DNA from: Lacticaseibacillus pabuli | GTDB taxonomy: Bacteria > Bacillota > Bacilli > Lactobacillales > Lactobacillaceae | Direction: 5' to 3' | DNA length: 64,000 nt | NCBI RefSeq assembly: GCF_028736235.1 | Contig: NZ_CP117884.1 | Location: forward strand, 372,001-436,000 | In this document: positions 52,143-60,843 of the stretch, piece after piece | Numbering within the stretch: the first letter of the stretch is position 1 | How the letters are laid out: each line of letters begins with the position of its first letter | Translations under genes and position numbers: made by a program | The notes under the pieces: model-generated | What the model was told of the DNA's origin: nothing | Databases searched by the model: none | What the model saw: only the letters and a program-made list of their open reading frames with translations

Positions 52143-52196
52143 GCAAAAAAGGTGTCATCCCAGTTCTGTAATCAGAATTGGGATGACACCTTTTTG
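52143..52196. terminator. Terminator between convergent genes
   Basis: AAAAAGGTGTCATCCCA/TGGGATGACACCTTTTT stem with inner TTCTG/CAGAA. Confidence 0.92.
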
Positions 52197-52205
52197 AGCT
52201 GAACT

Positions 52206-53147
52206 TTAAGCTAGGAACGTCATGACCAGCGGAATGACAATCATGGCCAGGACGGTCGAACTGGCCACCCCGATGGCCGCGAACTCCGTATCGGCCCCAT
52301 ACAGCTTGGCGACAACTGGCGCGTTCGTCATTACGGGCATGCAGGACTGGATGATGAAGATGGACCGCATGAGTGGTGGGATTGGCGCGTTAATCAGGAG
52401 CAGCGTCATGAGCAATGGTGCGGCGATGAAGCGGCCGAATAGGACACCGAGCAAGTCCTTGTTGAAGGTGAATGCCTTCTTGAGCCCTGCCTGGTAAATG
52501 GTAATCCCGATGAAGAACATGGAGCCGGGGATGGTGAGTGAGCCGACGTAATTGAGGTCGCTCATCAGGAAGTCTGGTAATTTGATCTTGAGCAAGACGA
52601 GGAAAATCCCGAAGATGAAACCGAGCAGTGGTGGCGAGAAAATTTTGCCCAAGGTCTGCTTAATATCAAAGTGTGTCTCTGCCGGACCATCATGTTGAAT
52701 GAGGTAGACGCCGACGGTCCAGAAAATCGTTGTATTGGCCATGTAGTAGACCAGGACGTACGGGAGGCTCTTGGGCCCAAACAGCGCCAGGTTCACCGGC
52801 AGGCCGATAAAGACGGTGTTGGAGTTCAGGAACATGGAGCAAAAGAGCCCGACGTGTTCGTGTTTGACCTGGATCAGACGGGCGACGATAGCTGAGAGCA
52901 CCCCCAGGATTGCCATGGATAAAACGGGGTAACGCAGCTGGGGTAAGAGCGTCAGGAGCTGGTGTGCGGTGAATTTTTCTGATACGGTGACGATCATGTA
53001 CGCCGGGAGGGCAACTTGCGTGACGATTTTGGCAATAATTTTGCCGGAGTCCTTACGCAGCCAGCCGATTGCGGCCAGCCAGTAGCCCACGATAATCAGG
53101 ATGAGGATTTCGGAAACCCCCATCAAACTTGAGAGAAATGCTGTCAT
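52206..53147 (-). CDS. Auxin efflux carrier (AEC) family transporter
   Basis: 313 residues, about ten membrane segments, with LPAYMIVTVSEKF early, FLNSNTVFIGLPVNLALFG and a late MPVMTNAPVVAKLYGADTEFAA. In lactic acid bacteria members include malate and malolactic transporters (MleP type); no malolactic enzyme is nearby, so substrate is open. It follows the folate cyclo-ligase on the minus strand after 48 bases. Confidence 0.85.
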   Translation of the reverse strand: MTAFLSSLMGVSEILILIIVGYWLAAIGWLRKDSGKIIAKIVTQVALPAYMIVTVSEKFTAHQLLTLLPQLRYPVLSMAILGVLSAIVARLIQVKHEHVGLFCSMFLNSNTVFIGLPVNLALFGPKSLPYVLVYYMANTTIFWTVGVYLIQHDGPAETHFDIKQTLGKIFSPPLLGFIFGIFLVLLKIKLPDFLMSDLNYVGSLTIPGSMFFIGITIYQAGLKKAFTFNKDLLGVLFGRFIAAPLLMTLLLINAPIPPLMRSIFIIQSCMPVMTNAPVVAKLYGADTEFAAIGVASSTVLAMIVIPLVMTFLA

Positions 53148-53195
53148 ATGTAGCCATCCTAACTATGTATTGCACGCTTTGCGGCGTGCTCGCAA

Positions 53196-53741
53196 TTAAT
53201 TGATTGTAAGTATTTGTTGTAGCGGCATATCGAAGCCTTCGACCGGCCAAAAAGCGGTTTGCACCTGCTGAATGGGCAGAGCCAGGCTGATGCTGACGCC
53301 GTGGAATTTGGCTAAGAATCGGTCGTAGTAGCCGCCACCGAAACCAAGGCGGACATGGGTGTCCATCGCGTATGCAAGTCCCGGAACAATCACGAGATCG
53401 GGCGCATTATTGACCGTCTGCTCGTCGTAGGCAGGCTCAAGTAAGCCAAAGTTGCTACGCACGAGGCTAGTCATTCCGTTGTACGGCATGAAGGCCATCT
53501 GGCGCTCCGGCATTACTTTTGGCAAGAGCACCTGTTTACCAGCCGCCTGTGCAGCGGCGATGATGCCACCCGTTGCGACTTCAAACGGGCCACTAACGGT
53601 CGTCGCAATGGTCCGCGCGTGGTGCCAAGCCTCTAGACCGATGAGTTGTTTAACGAGGTCTGTCGTCTCACGGTCACGCTGCGGCTGCGGATATGCTTTG
53701 AGGGCCGCGATTTGCTGGGCCCGAGCGTCGCTTTTCTTGAT
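53196..53741 (-). CDS. 5-formyltetrahydrofolate cyclo-ligase with an apparent AUC start codon
   Basis: 181 residues if read from ATC at 53741-53739. The frame then gives KKSDARAQQIAALKAYPQ, the expected K-K-x-x-x-R-x-x-Q start of the family, and continues through ATGGIIAAA, LPKVM and the signature GFGGGYYDRFL. The frame has no ATG, GTG or TTG in the right place; the first usable one, GTG at 53531, would delete 70 residues. AGGAGG lies 10 bases before the ATC, next to the stop of the upstream gene. The enzyme makes 5,10-methenyl-THF with ATP. A point mutation of ATG or a sequence error is the alternative. Confidence 0.78.
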   Translation of the reverse strand: MKKSDARAQQIAALKAYPQPQRDRETTDLVKQLIGLEAWHHARTIATTVSGPFEVATGGIIAAAQAAGKQVLLPKVMPERQMAFMPYNGMTSLVRSNFGLLEPAYDEQTVNNAPDLVIVPGLAYAMDTHVRLGFGGGYYDRFLAKFHGVSISLALPIQQVQTAFWPVEGFDMPLQQILTIN

Positions 53742-53755
53742 TGGACAATCGCCTC

Positions 53756-54115
53756 CTAACGCTGTGTTTGCAGCCAGTCACGCAGGACGACCGCTTGATT
53801 ATGTGTCTCGTCCTTCGCGCCGAACAGTAAAATGACATTTCCGCTGGCAAGCTGGGTATTAACCGTGGTGATAAATTCAGCAGCAGTCGGATTTGCAGCC
53901 AATTCAGTCAGGTAGCGCTCGCGAAACTCTGGAAATTTAGCAGGTTCGTGGCCGAACCACTTGCGCAGGTCATTACTAGGCGCAATATCCTTTGCCCAGA
54001 GGTCCAGCGCGGCGTTCACTTTGCTGATGCCACGGGGCCAAAGCCGGTCGGTTAGAATCCGGTAGCCAGTGGTGGGTGTGTGATCATAAATGCGGTGCAA
54101 TTGTAGCTCTGTCAT
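53756..54115 (-). CDS. DUF488-family protein
   Basis: 119 residues from the ATG at 54115 behind GAGGTG. RIYDHTPTTGYRILTDRLWPRGISK, WAKDIAPSNDLRKWFGH and EFRERYLTEL are the DUF488 (YeaO-like) blocks. Biochemical role unknown. First gene of an operon with the folate cyclo-ligase, whose ribosome site starts at its stop codon. Confidence 0.88.
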   Translation of the reverse strand: MTELQLHRIYDHTPTTGYRILTDRLWPRGISKVNAALDLWAKDIAPSNDLRKWFGHEPAKFPEFRERYLTELAANPTAAEFITTVNTQLASGNVILLFGAKDETHNQAVVLRDWLQTQR

Positions 54116-54199
54116 GAAAATCACCTCTGCGTGTATTTTAGCACAAGGTAACACGATTCGTGGGGTAGCGGCGTATAATCACGATAGGAGGTACAGGGG

Positions 54200-55141
54200 A
54201 TGTTAACTTATTACCACATTAACAATGGGACGGCGACACCCAGTAGTCGCGGGGATAGTCAGTGGTTGGCACTGACGAATCCGGACGTGGATGAACTTAA
54301 GGACTTGGCGGAACAGTATGGGCTCAGCCCGCGTGTCCTGACCGGTTTGCTTGACGAACATGAGGACCCGCGCTCTGAGGGACTGGATCCGGACGATAAT
54401 GTGCCCGGTTTGATTGTGCTCCGCTATCCTGTGGCCTACATGAACCAGATGAAGATTCGTGAGTTCCAGACCATGCCGCTGAGCCTCATTTTGCTGGACG
54501 ACCGCGTGATTACCATTAGTAGCCAACCGTTACCAACCCAATTGCAAACGAACCTGATGAGTGGCCACTGGCTGACGGGGGTACCTGAAGAAACCGCCCT
54601 GCATATTCTGTGGTGTGTGCTGCACGCGTACGTCAAGGTGGTTGAAGTCGTTAACGCTCAGGTCACCGCGATGAGTCGTGAGCTGGGCAAGGCTTCGCGA
54701 AACGAACAGCTTTACCAAATTATGGCGTTGCAGAAGTCGCTTATCTACCTGGAGTCGGTGCTGGATAATACCACGCCGCTGCTGAAGGACCTGCGCGCTG
54801 GTGAGCGGTATTTCACCAAGACAGATTACGACGATGCCTTGCGTGATGTCATGACCGAATCCCATCAGGCACAAACCATGACTTCGGTCGCGGAACGAAT
54901 CCTCGAGCAATTCAACACGACCGTTAGCTCGATTGTGTCGAACAACCTGAACATTATCATGAAGGTTCTGACGAGTATCACCATCATCCTGACGATTCCA
55001 ACCGTTATCGGTGGTCTATGGGGGATGAACGTGCCCGTGCCGTTTGCCCACCAATACTGGGCGTTCTGGGGAATTTGCGCCGCGACGACAGTACTTTGCG
55101 GCATTTGTGCTTACGTTCTTTGGAAGCACGATTATTTCTAG
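54200..55141 (+). CDS. CorA-family divalent cation transporter
   Basis: 313 residues. A long cytoplasmic helical domain, then two C-terminal membrane helices; the first ends in GLWGMNVPVPFA, carrying the GMN selectivity motif, and the protein ends KHDYF. Imports Mg2+ or related ions. The ATG follows AGGAGG by 12 bases, with GGGG closer. Confidence 0.92.
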   Translation: MLTYYHINNGTATPSSRGDSQWLALTNPDVDELKDLAEQYGLSPRVLTGLLDEHEDPRSEGLDPDDNVPGLIVLRYPVAYMNQMKIREFQTMPLSLILLDDRVITISSQPLPTQLQTNLMSGHWLTGVPEETALHILWCVLHAYVKVVEVVNAQVTAMSRELGKASRNEQLYQIMALQKSLIYLESVLDNTTPLLKDLRAGERYFTKTDYDDALRDVMTESHQAQTMTSVAERILEQFNTTVSSIVSNNLNIIMKVLTSITIILTIPTVIGGLWGMNVPVPFAHQYWAFWGICAATTVLCGICAYVLWKHDYF

Positions 55142-55247
55142 ACGCATTTGGTGTGCAACTCAAGATGAACCATTTTCATGTAAATCAGGCATCCATGAGC
55201 TCTGATAACTGGTAGTATAAAATCATTGAACGTTTGGAGGCACAAGT

Positions 55248-55604
55248 ATGATTAAGGGAATCGGCGTTGACGTCACCGAAATTGCCAGGGTAGCAAAGGC
55301 ACAGACGAAGAACAGTCACTTTGCGCGCAAAGTCTTGACGGACGCTGAGTATGCGGTATGGCAGGGGATGCGCGGCAATCGTGCCAACCAGTACCTGGCC
55401 GGCCGCTTTTCTGTGAAAGAATCATACTCGAAGGCCTATGGGACCGGACTAGGCGTGATCCAGTTGCATGACGTGTCGACGCTGACAGATGATGCCGGCC
55501 GCCCGTTTATTGCAGCTGGACCGCATCCTGGCCCCGCGCACGTGTCAATTAGCCACACCGATACGCTGGTATTTACTGAAGTGATTTTGGAGGATTTAGA
55601 TTAA
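55248..55604 (+). CDS. acpS: Holo-[acyl-carrier-protein] synthase
   Basis: 118 residues: GIGVDVTEIARV, the LAGRFSVKESYSKAYGTGLG motif and HVSISHTDTLVFTEVIL. Transfers 4'-phosphopantetheine from CoA to ACP. TTGGAGG upstream. The stop overlaps the alr start (TAATG), the common acpS–alr pair of lactobacilli. Confidence 0.96.
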   Translation: MIKGIGVDVTEIARVAKAQTKNSHFARKVLTDAEYAVWQGMRGNRANQYLAGRFSVKESYSKAYGTGLGVIQLHDVSTLTDDAGRPFIAAGPHPGPAHVSISHTDTLVFTEVILEDLD

Positions 55605-56737
55605 TGGTAGTCGCGACACACCGCCCAAGCCGGGTTTTGATTGATGAAAGTGCCATCTACAACAACGTCACGCATGCCGTTGCCGATTTAGACGACAGCA
55701 GTGCGCTCTTTGCCGTTATTAAGGCGGATGCGTACGGACATGGGTTGCTCCGGGTTGCGCGGATTGCGTTGGCAGCTGGCGCGACCGGCTTTTGTGTTGC
55801 GGTGCTAGATGAAGCATTGGGGCTTCGTGAAGCGGGATACACGCAACCAATCCTAGTCCTCGGCATCATCGAGCCGCAGTACGCCGAACTTGCCGCGCAG
55901 CATGACATCGCGGTGCCCGTTGCTGAGCGCGACTGGTTGCAAAAGGCAGCGAAGTCGTTGACCGGTGAGCTGCCACTCAAGGTGCACACGGCTGTTGATA
56001 CGGGGATGGGCCGGATTGGTTTTACGTCTGACGCTGATCTGCGCGCAGCTGCGGATTACATGCAAGCTCACGCTGACAAATTTAATCACGAAGGCATCTT
56101 CACGCACTTTGCAACTGCCGACAGCCTGGATAAAACACAATTTCACCAGCAAGCAACACGTTTCAACCAGTTTGTGGCCGCCTTGCCAGTCCGGCCTAAG
56201 TACGTTCACGTGGCAAATACGGCGACGAGTCTCTGGCACCGGGCATGCCATAGCAACATTGTTCGTTTTGGCGTCGGGATTTACGGTTTGAACCCATCCG
56301 GCCGCGAAATCAGTCAAACACCCTATGCGCTGCAGCCGGCCCTGAGCCTCGAATCGGCCCTGACGCAGTGCAAGCACGTTCCTGCTGGCACGACCATTTC
56401 TTATGGTGCGACTTATGTTTCTGCCGCACCCGAGTACATCGGCACGGTGCCGATGGGGTACGCCGATGGTTGGTTGCGCCGGATGCAGGGTTTCCACGTC
56501 CTCGTTGACGGGCACGAGTGCGAGATGGTCGGCCGCGTCTGCATGGACCAGTTTATGATTCGCCTGCCACACGCTTACCCGGCTGGGACCAAGGTTGTCC
56601 TGATTGGTAAGAGCGGCGGTAAGGAGATTACCCTGCAGGATGCTGCTGAATACGCGGGTACCATTCATTATGAAATCGCCTGCTGTTTGAGCGAACGCTT
56701 GCCACGAGTTAGCATCAACAAAATCAGTGAATCGTAG
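55604..56737 (+). CDS. alr: Alanine racemase
   Basis: 377 residues. PLP lysine K40 in AVIKADAYGHG, GMGRIGF, HVANTATSLW, RFGVGIYGLNP, the second catalytic tyrosine in ISYGATYVS and GRVCMDQFM. Provides D-alanine for peptidoglycan and teichoic acid. Its own terminator has been split by the IS30 insertion: only the 5' arm copy remains before the element. Confidence 0.96.
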   Translation: MVVATHRPSRVLIDESAIYNNVTHAVADLDDSSALFAVIKADAYGHGLLRVARIALAAGATGFCVAVLDEALGLREAGYTQPILVLGIIEPQYAELAAQHDIAVPVAERDWLQKAAKSLTGELPLKVHTAVDTGMGRIGFTSDADLRAAADYMQAHADKFNHEGIFTHFATADSLDKTQFHQQATRFNQFVAALPVRPKYVHVANTATSLWHRACHSNIVRFGVGIYGLNPSGREISQTPYALQPALSLESALTQCKHVPAGTTISYGATYVSAAPEYIGTVPMGYADGWLRRMQGFHVLVDGHECEMVGRVCMDQFMIRLPHAYPAGTKVVLIGKSGGKEITLQDAAEYAGTIHYEIACCLSERLPRVSINKISES

Positions 56738-56772
56738 TTTTTCGGCGCAATTCTCACCCCGCGTTTTACAAT

Positions 56773-58010
56773 CAAGTTAGCCACTATCGTTAGCACTCAG
56801 ACAAAATAAAAAACACCAAGTCGATACGACCTGTTATCATTAAAGTTCCTACACAATTAATGAAAGAGGTATCGTCTTGATGCAAGAACAGAATATCATG
56901 TCTCACACCAAAGGTCACCATCTGACTGCTTTCGAACGTGGAAAAATCGCTGCACTTCATGGAGAGGAGAAGTCAAATCGAGAAATTGCACGCATACTTG
57001 GTATCTGCCGGCAAACCGTCGCCAACGAGCTAAACCGAGGCCAGATCGATCAGGTTCAGAAGGTCAATGGCAAGCGTGTGTATCGCACTGAATACAGCGC
57101 TGAGACAGCCCAGCTTCGCTACGAAGAGAACCGGCGGCGATGCCACAGACCTCTCAAGCTCGTCCAAGCCGCTGACTTCATCGCTCACTTCACAGAACAC
57201 TTCAAACAAGACGGCTGGTCCCCAGACGCCGTGGTTGGCCGAGCCAAGGAAAAGAAGCTCTATCGACCCGAGGAGATGGTTTGCACGGCGACGCTGTACA
57301 GCTACATTGATGCTCAGCTCCTGGAGATCAAGAATATTGATCTGCTGGAGAAGACCAGCCACCACATCAAGCACAAGGCCAACACCAAGCATAAACGCCT
57401 GCTTACTGGACGCAGTATCGATGAGCGCCCCAAACGTGTGGATAGTCGCCGTGAGTTCGGCCACTTCGAGTTAGATACAGTGGTGGGTAAGCGTGATGGT
57501 CAAGAGAGCGTCATTATGACGTTCATCGAACGCAAGTCCCGTTTCCAGTTCATGCGTCTGATTGATGGCCGCAACGCCGACTCCGTAAACTACGCCATGC
57601 GCGGTATCGTTGCGGAGTACGGCGACGTCATTAAAACAATTACTGCCGACAATGGCTCTGAGTTTGCCGACCTAGACTCGGTGCTCGATGGCGTGGCCAC
57701 CGTGTACTATGCGCATCCATACCGTTCCAGCGAGCGCGGCACCAACGAGGTCCACAATAAGATGGTTCGGCGAGACTTTCCCAAAGGTGAATCCCTAGAC
57801 GCTGTCAGCCCACAAGCTGTCGCCGAAACTCAAGATCGGCTCAACCGCCTCCCTCGTCGCCAACTCAGATATCGGACGACCGAGGAAGTCTTCGTCGCTG
57901 AGCGCGCTCGAGCTCAGCGACGAGCTGCCAAGGTAGTCGTAGCCAGCTAACTCAACTCATCAAAGATAACAGTTCATCTCACGGTGTCGTGCCATGGGGT
58001 GGCTAACTTG
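56773..58010 (+). mobile_element. IS30-family insertion sequence
   Basis: Terminal inverted repeats CAAGTTAGCCAC (56773-56784) and GTGGCTAACTTG (57999-58010). A second, imperfect inverted pair inside them, ACACC..G..GAT….CTGTTATC, lies near 56812-56840 and 57965-57987. One full transposase gene is inside. If the flanking 15-bp repeats are the target duplication, the element would extend to 56758-58023. Confidence 0.8.
56880..57950 (+). CDS. IS30-family transposase
   Basis: 356 residues. The N-terminal HTH reads LTAFERGKIAALHGEEKSNREIARILGICRQTVANELNRG. The catalytic DDE triad falls in FELDTVVGKRDG (D), ITADNGSEFAD (D) and SSERGTNEVHNKMVRRDFPKG (E), and the last stretch is the IS30 signature. 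The frame is intact, so the element may still move. AGAGGT lies before TTG 56877 and ATG 56880. Confidence 0.93.
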   Translation: MQEQNIMSHTKGHHLTAFERGKIAALHGEEKSNREIARILGICRQTVANELNRGQIDQVQKVNGKRVYRTEYSAETAQLRYEENRRRCHRPLKLVQAADFIAHFTEHFKQDGWSPDAVVGRAKEKKLYRPEEMVCTATLYSYIDAQLLEIKNIDLLEKTSHHIKHKANTKHKRLLTGRSIDERPKRVDSRREFGHFELDTVVGKRDGQESVIMTFIERKSRFQFMRLIDGRNADSVNYAMRGIVAEYGDVIKTITADNGSEFADLDSVLDGVATVYYAHPYRSSERGTNEVHNKMVRRDFPKGESLDAVSPQAVAETQDRLNRLPRRQLRYRTTEEVFVAERARAQRRAAKVVVAS

Positions 58011-58024
58011 TTCTTGCAATTTGC

Positions 58025-58057
58025 GGCGCAATTCTCACAAGGGAATGGCGCCTTTTT
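58025..58057 (+). terminator. Terminator hairpin between IS30 and mazF, probably the original alr terminator
   Basis: GGCGC.ATTC/GAAT.GCGCC stem followed by five T. No gene ends directly before it except the transposase, and its 5' arm is repeated behind alr. Confidence 0.75.
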
Positions 58058-58073
58058 GCTGTTGGGGTAGTAT

Positions 58074-58089
58074 ACTTATACACATAAGT
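58074..58089 (+). promoter_or_regulatory. Palindrome over the mazF promoter
   Basis: ACTTAT-ACAC-ATAAGT overlaps a TATACT-like -10 about 35 bases before mazF. A possible operator of unknown regulator. Confidence 0.45.
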
Positions 58090-58120
58090 GCTCAGCGTTA
58101 AGAGGAAGGGGGCCGGGTTA

Positions 58121-58504
58121 ATGGATCAAAATATCAAACGGGGCGATATCTACTTTGCAGAGTTGTCACCAGTGATCGGGTCTGAGCAAGGCGGACTCCG
58201 ACCAGTGCTTATCGTGCAGAACAACGTCGGCAACCATTACAGTCCGACCGTGATTGTCGCTGCCATTACGAGTCGCATCAGTAAGCCGAAGATGCCAACG
58301 CACGTGGGCATGCGCGGCGGTCGCGATGGGTTGGAACGCGATTCCGTGATTCTGCTGGAGCAGGTACGCACCATTGATAAGCAACGTTTGCGTGACCGTA
58401 TTGCCACGTTGCCATCTGACAAAATGCGCGCCGTCGACGAGGCATTGAGCATCTCCATGGGGCTCAAACCACTGCCGCATCGCAGTCAACCCGCGACATC
58501 ATAA
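58121..58504 (+). CDS. mazF: MazF/PemK-family endoribonuclease toxin
   Basis: 127 residues from the ATG at 58121. [34 protein letters not shown] contains the catalytic arginine, AAITSRISK the catalytic threonine, and [15 protein letters not shown] follows, as in B. subtilis EndoA. It cuts mRNA at short sequences. In many Firmicutes the antitoxin gene lies between alr and this gene; here only the IS30 element and a terminator do. No antitoxin-sized frame with a ribosome site is visible, so the toxin is either orphan or paired elsewhere. Confidence 0.9.
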   Translation: MDQNIKRGDIYFAELSPVIGSEQGGLRPVLIVQNNVGNHYSPTVIVAAITSRISKPKMPTHVGMRGGRDGLERDSVILLEQVRTIDKQRLRDRIATLPSDKMRAVDEALSISMGLKPLPHRSQPATS

Positions 58505-58515
58505 TTGTACATAGG

Positions 58516-58545
58516 AAAGGGACGTCCATTGCGGGCGTCCCTTTT
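58516..58545 (+). terminator. Terminator of mazF
   Basis: AAAGGGACG/CGTCCCTTT stem with inner CC/GG and T-run. Confidence 0.88.
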
Positions 58546-58562
58546 GCATTCGGTGGCAATTA

Positions 58563-58586
58563 AAAACGCCCTGCCGAGGCAGGACG
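58563..58586 (-). terminator. Terminator of the CBS gene
   Basis: Minus strand CGTCCTGC/GCAGGGCG stem followed by TTTTT. Confidence 0.8.
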
Positions 58587-58601
58587 CGAAATGATGGCAA
58601 C

Positions 58602-59267
58602 TTATTCGATTTCATCGCTGCGGACCGGTTGGCCGGACTGCAGGTCGTCGATTTCAACGACGCGGAAGTGTTTCTTTTCAAGTTTGTTGACGATTTCGTT
58701 TAAGGTCGCGGCATCCGTCCCGGCTGGCAGGGTGAATAGGGTGCGACGAACGTATTCGCCGCGTTTAGCATCCAGGGTCAGACAACCGGAAATGGAAACG
58801 TACTTGGCCAAAATCTTGCTCATGAGGGCAAGGTCGCCGCGTTCGCCACTGCTGGCAACGGTCAGGACGTAAGAACCGACGTCGATGTTCCATGAATCTG
58901 ACAGCATGCCCAGCAGCTTACTGTGGGTCAGAATGCCGTAGAAGTTAGCTTGTTCGTCAAGGACGGCGATGTAAGGCAGGTCCTTGATATTGAAGAAGAC
59001 CTTAAAGAAAGGCGCGTTAACAGGAATCGTCTTCGTGGCGTTCTTCAGCAAGTAGGTGACAGGCAAAGACATGTCACCGCCCTGGCTCTTATGGCGGTAA
59101 ATGTGCATCTTGTAAATATTACCGCGGAAGATTTTGCCGGTTTCGTCGAGGATTGGCACACAGCGGAAGCCGGAGTCTTCGAGCACCTTTAGGGCCTCTT
59201 CCAGGGTCACGGTTTCTTTAACCGTGGTCAGGAATTCTTTTTTCAAAACGAGGGACTTAGTGAGCAT
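58602..59267 (-). CDS. CBS-domain protein (CbpA-like, possible c-di-AMP or nucleotide sensor)
   Basis: 221 residues from the ATG at 59267 behind AGGAGG. Two CBS domains (TVTLEEALKVLEDSGFRCVPILDETGKIFRG and NAPFFKVFFNIKDLPYIAVLDEQANFYGILTHSKLL) and a C-terminal ACT-like part (ALMSKILAKYVSISGCLTL). The CBS–ACT layout occurs in small-ligand sensors such as DarB/CbpA of Firmicutes. Ligand unproven. Confidence 0.83.
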   Translation of the reverse strand: MLTKSLVLKKEFLTTVKETVTLEEALKVLEDSGFRCVPILDETGKIFRGNIYKMHIYRHKSQGGDMSLPVTYLLKNATKTIPVNAPFFKVFFNIKDLPYIAVLDEQANFYGILTHSKLLGMLSDSWNIDVGSYVLTVASSGERGDLALMSKILAKYVSISGCLTLDAKRGEYVRRTLFTLPAGTDAATLNEIVNKLEKKHFRVVEIDDLQSGQPVRSDEIE

Positions 59268-59469
59268 GCGGAGACCTCCTAAAATTTGATAATCGCATAC
59301 AGTTATGAGAACTGTTCTAATCCTTCTAATCATACCATATGCAAACAAATTTGCACTGGTTTGGCACTAAAATATCCAACTAAAGTATACCCTATTGCCG
59401 GCAGCGCTTTCAGTAATTGAACGAAAAAAAGAAGCAGCCGAGGCTGCTTCTGATGATGTATTCGTGTTG

Positions 59470-60843
59470 TTAGAATACAATCACTGGGGTGCCGACAGAT
59501 ACCGCGGCGAAAAGCTTTGGCATGAAGGCAGGTGGGTTGTTTACACAACCATGACTCCCGTGCTGCTGGTACCAGGTGCCACCAAATGTTGGCTGCCAAG
59601 GTGCATCATGCAGACCCACACCGGTGTAATCGATGGGCATCCAGTAGTTCACGTGGCTGGAGTAGCTACTACCGTTGGAGTTTTTACCCTTGAGGTAAGT
59701 GTTTTGTTCCTTGCTCCAAACGTAGTAAACCCCTTTTGGCGTACTGTGGCCATCAGGTTTGCCGGAAACAATGGCGGAGTTCAGCACTTGCTTACCGTCC
59801 TTATAGACGTATTCGTGCTGGTTGGCCAAGTCGACTTCCACGTAAGAACCGCCAATGTCCTGGCCGTTCTTATGGTAACCGGAACCTTGCGTGATGGCAT
59901 CCTTGGTGAAGGACTTACCTGCAGCGATTGCGTTGGCGAGATCCTTCACTTCGGCAGTCTGGTTAATCGACCAGCCATAAGTCCCACCAGAGACCTTGAC
60001 CGTGCCGCGCTTCGTCGATTTGAAATCGCGGACGGCTTGGTAAGTGGCGTACTTCTTGTTGAGACCGGCGACGAAGGCAGTGAGGCCCTTTTCACTCACG
60101 GTCACTTTGCCGTTCGTGTAAGTGAGCCAGTCAGCGAGTTGCTGCTTGCTAATAGTAATCGTGTGGTTGGCGACCTTGACCTTTGCGTCCAGGTTCGTCA
60201 TCTTCTGTAGGGTATCCTTCTGCTTCATGAAACTCGTACTGGAGGTTTTCACAGTTGGTTTCGCGTAAGTCGTTTGGAGGTTAACCTGCTTTTGATTATC
60301 CGCAATGGCCTTGGTCAAAGCCGTTGAGAGCTTGGTTGGGTCAATGCTGTTTCCGTTGACCTCTTTTTTCTCGCGCAACGCGCCATTCTCAAAGACAAGG
60401 CTCGCATTTTGCGGCGCCGTGCGATTGGTGTTGAGCTTGCTTGAGACGTTGTCAACGTAAGCATTCAGCTGAGATTTACTCAGAGACGCGACTGAACCGT
60501 GCGCGTTGCCTGAACCCACGAGATGAGCGGGCCATGACCAAGCGTTTTGACTAGACTTCACGCGATTCAAGGCAGTTGTGAAATCCTGCTTCAGTCCCAG
60601 CTGCTTGCTACTAGCCTTGGCCTTAACCGTGCCGTTTTCGACGAGCTGATATTGATCATTCGAATAGTTCTTAGTGAGCTTATTGTGGGCTGCGGCGACG
60701 GTTTGTCCGCCGACTTCGGTGCCGATCACCGTGGTCCCCGGCAACATGTGGTTTTGGAAGAAAATGCCGCCACCAACATAAATGACGAGGAGGGCGCCAA
60801 CAATAGATGCTAGCGCAATCGGTAGTTTACGGTTGTGAGCCAA
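59470..60843 (-). CDS. L,D-transpeptidase (YkuD) with N-terminal peptidoglycan-binding domains
   Basis: 457 residues from a TTG start at 60843 with AAAGGAG upstream; earlier in-frame ATGs lack a site. One N-terminal membrane anchor (IALASIVGALLVIYVGGGIFF), two PG_binding_4-type repeats, and a C-terminal YkuD domain with GVGLHDAPW and the catalytic HGSHGCVN. It forms 3-3 cross-links or attaches proteins in the cell wall. Confidence 0.9.
   Translation of the reverse strand: MAHNRKLPIALASIVGALLVIYVGGGIFFQNHMLPGTTVIGTEVGGQTVAAAHNKLTKNYSNDQYQLVENGTVKAKASSKQLGLKQDFTTALNRVKSSQNAWSWPAHLVGSGNAHGSVASLSKSQLNAYVDNVSSKLNTNRTAPQNASLVFENGALREKKEVNGNSIDPTKLSTALTKAIADNQKQVNLQTTYAKPTVKTSSTSFMKQKDTLQKMTNLDAKVKVANHTITISKQQLADWLTYTNGKVTVSEKGLTAFVAGLNKKYATYQAVRDFKSTKRGTVKVSGGTYGWSINQTAEVKDLANAIAAGKSFTKDAITQGSGYHKNGQDIGGSYVEVDLANQHEYVYKDGKQVLNSAIVSGKPDGHSTPKGVYYVWSKEQNTYLKGKNSNGSSYSSHVNYWMPIDYTGVGLHDAPWQPTFGGTWYQQHGSHGCVNNPPAFMPKLFAAVSVGTPVIVF

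Larger units (their letters stand above)
56743..58038. repeat. 15-bp direct repeat flanking the IS30 element
   Basis: CGGCGCAATTCTCAC occurs at 56743-56757 and again, same direction, at 58024-58038. The right copy is the 5' arm of a terminator, the left one an orphan arm after alr. It may be the target duplication of the insertion, which would be long for the family, or a separate rearrangement. Confidence 0.7.

Noticed and set aside
53531..53741. Frameshift in the folate cyclo-ligase with start TTG 53748 (MSNQEKRR…)
   Set aside because: That frame stops after about 24 codons, and the ATC-started frame itself gives the expected family N-terminus without any shift.
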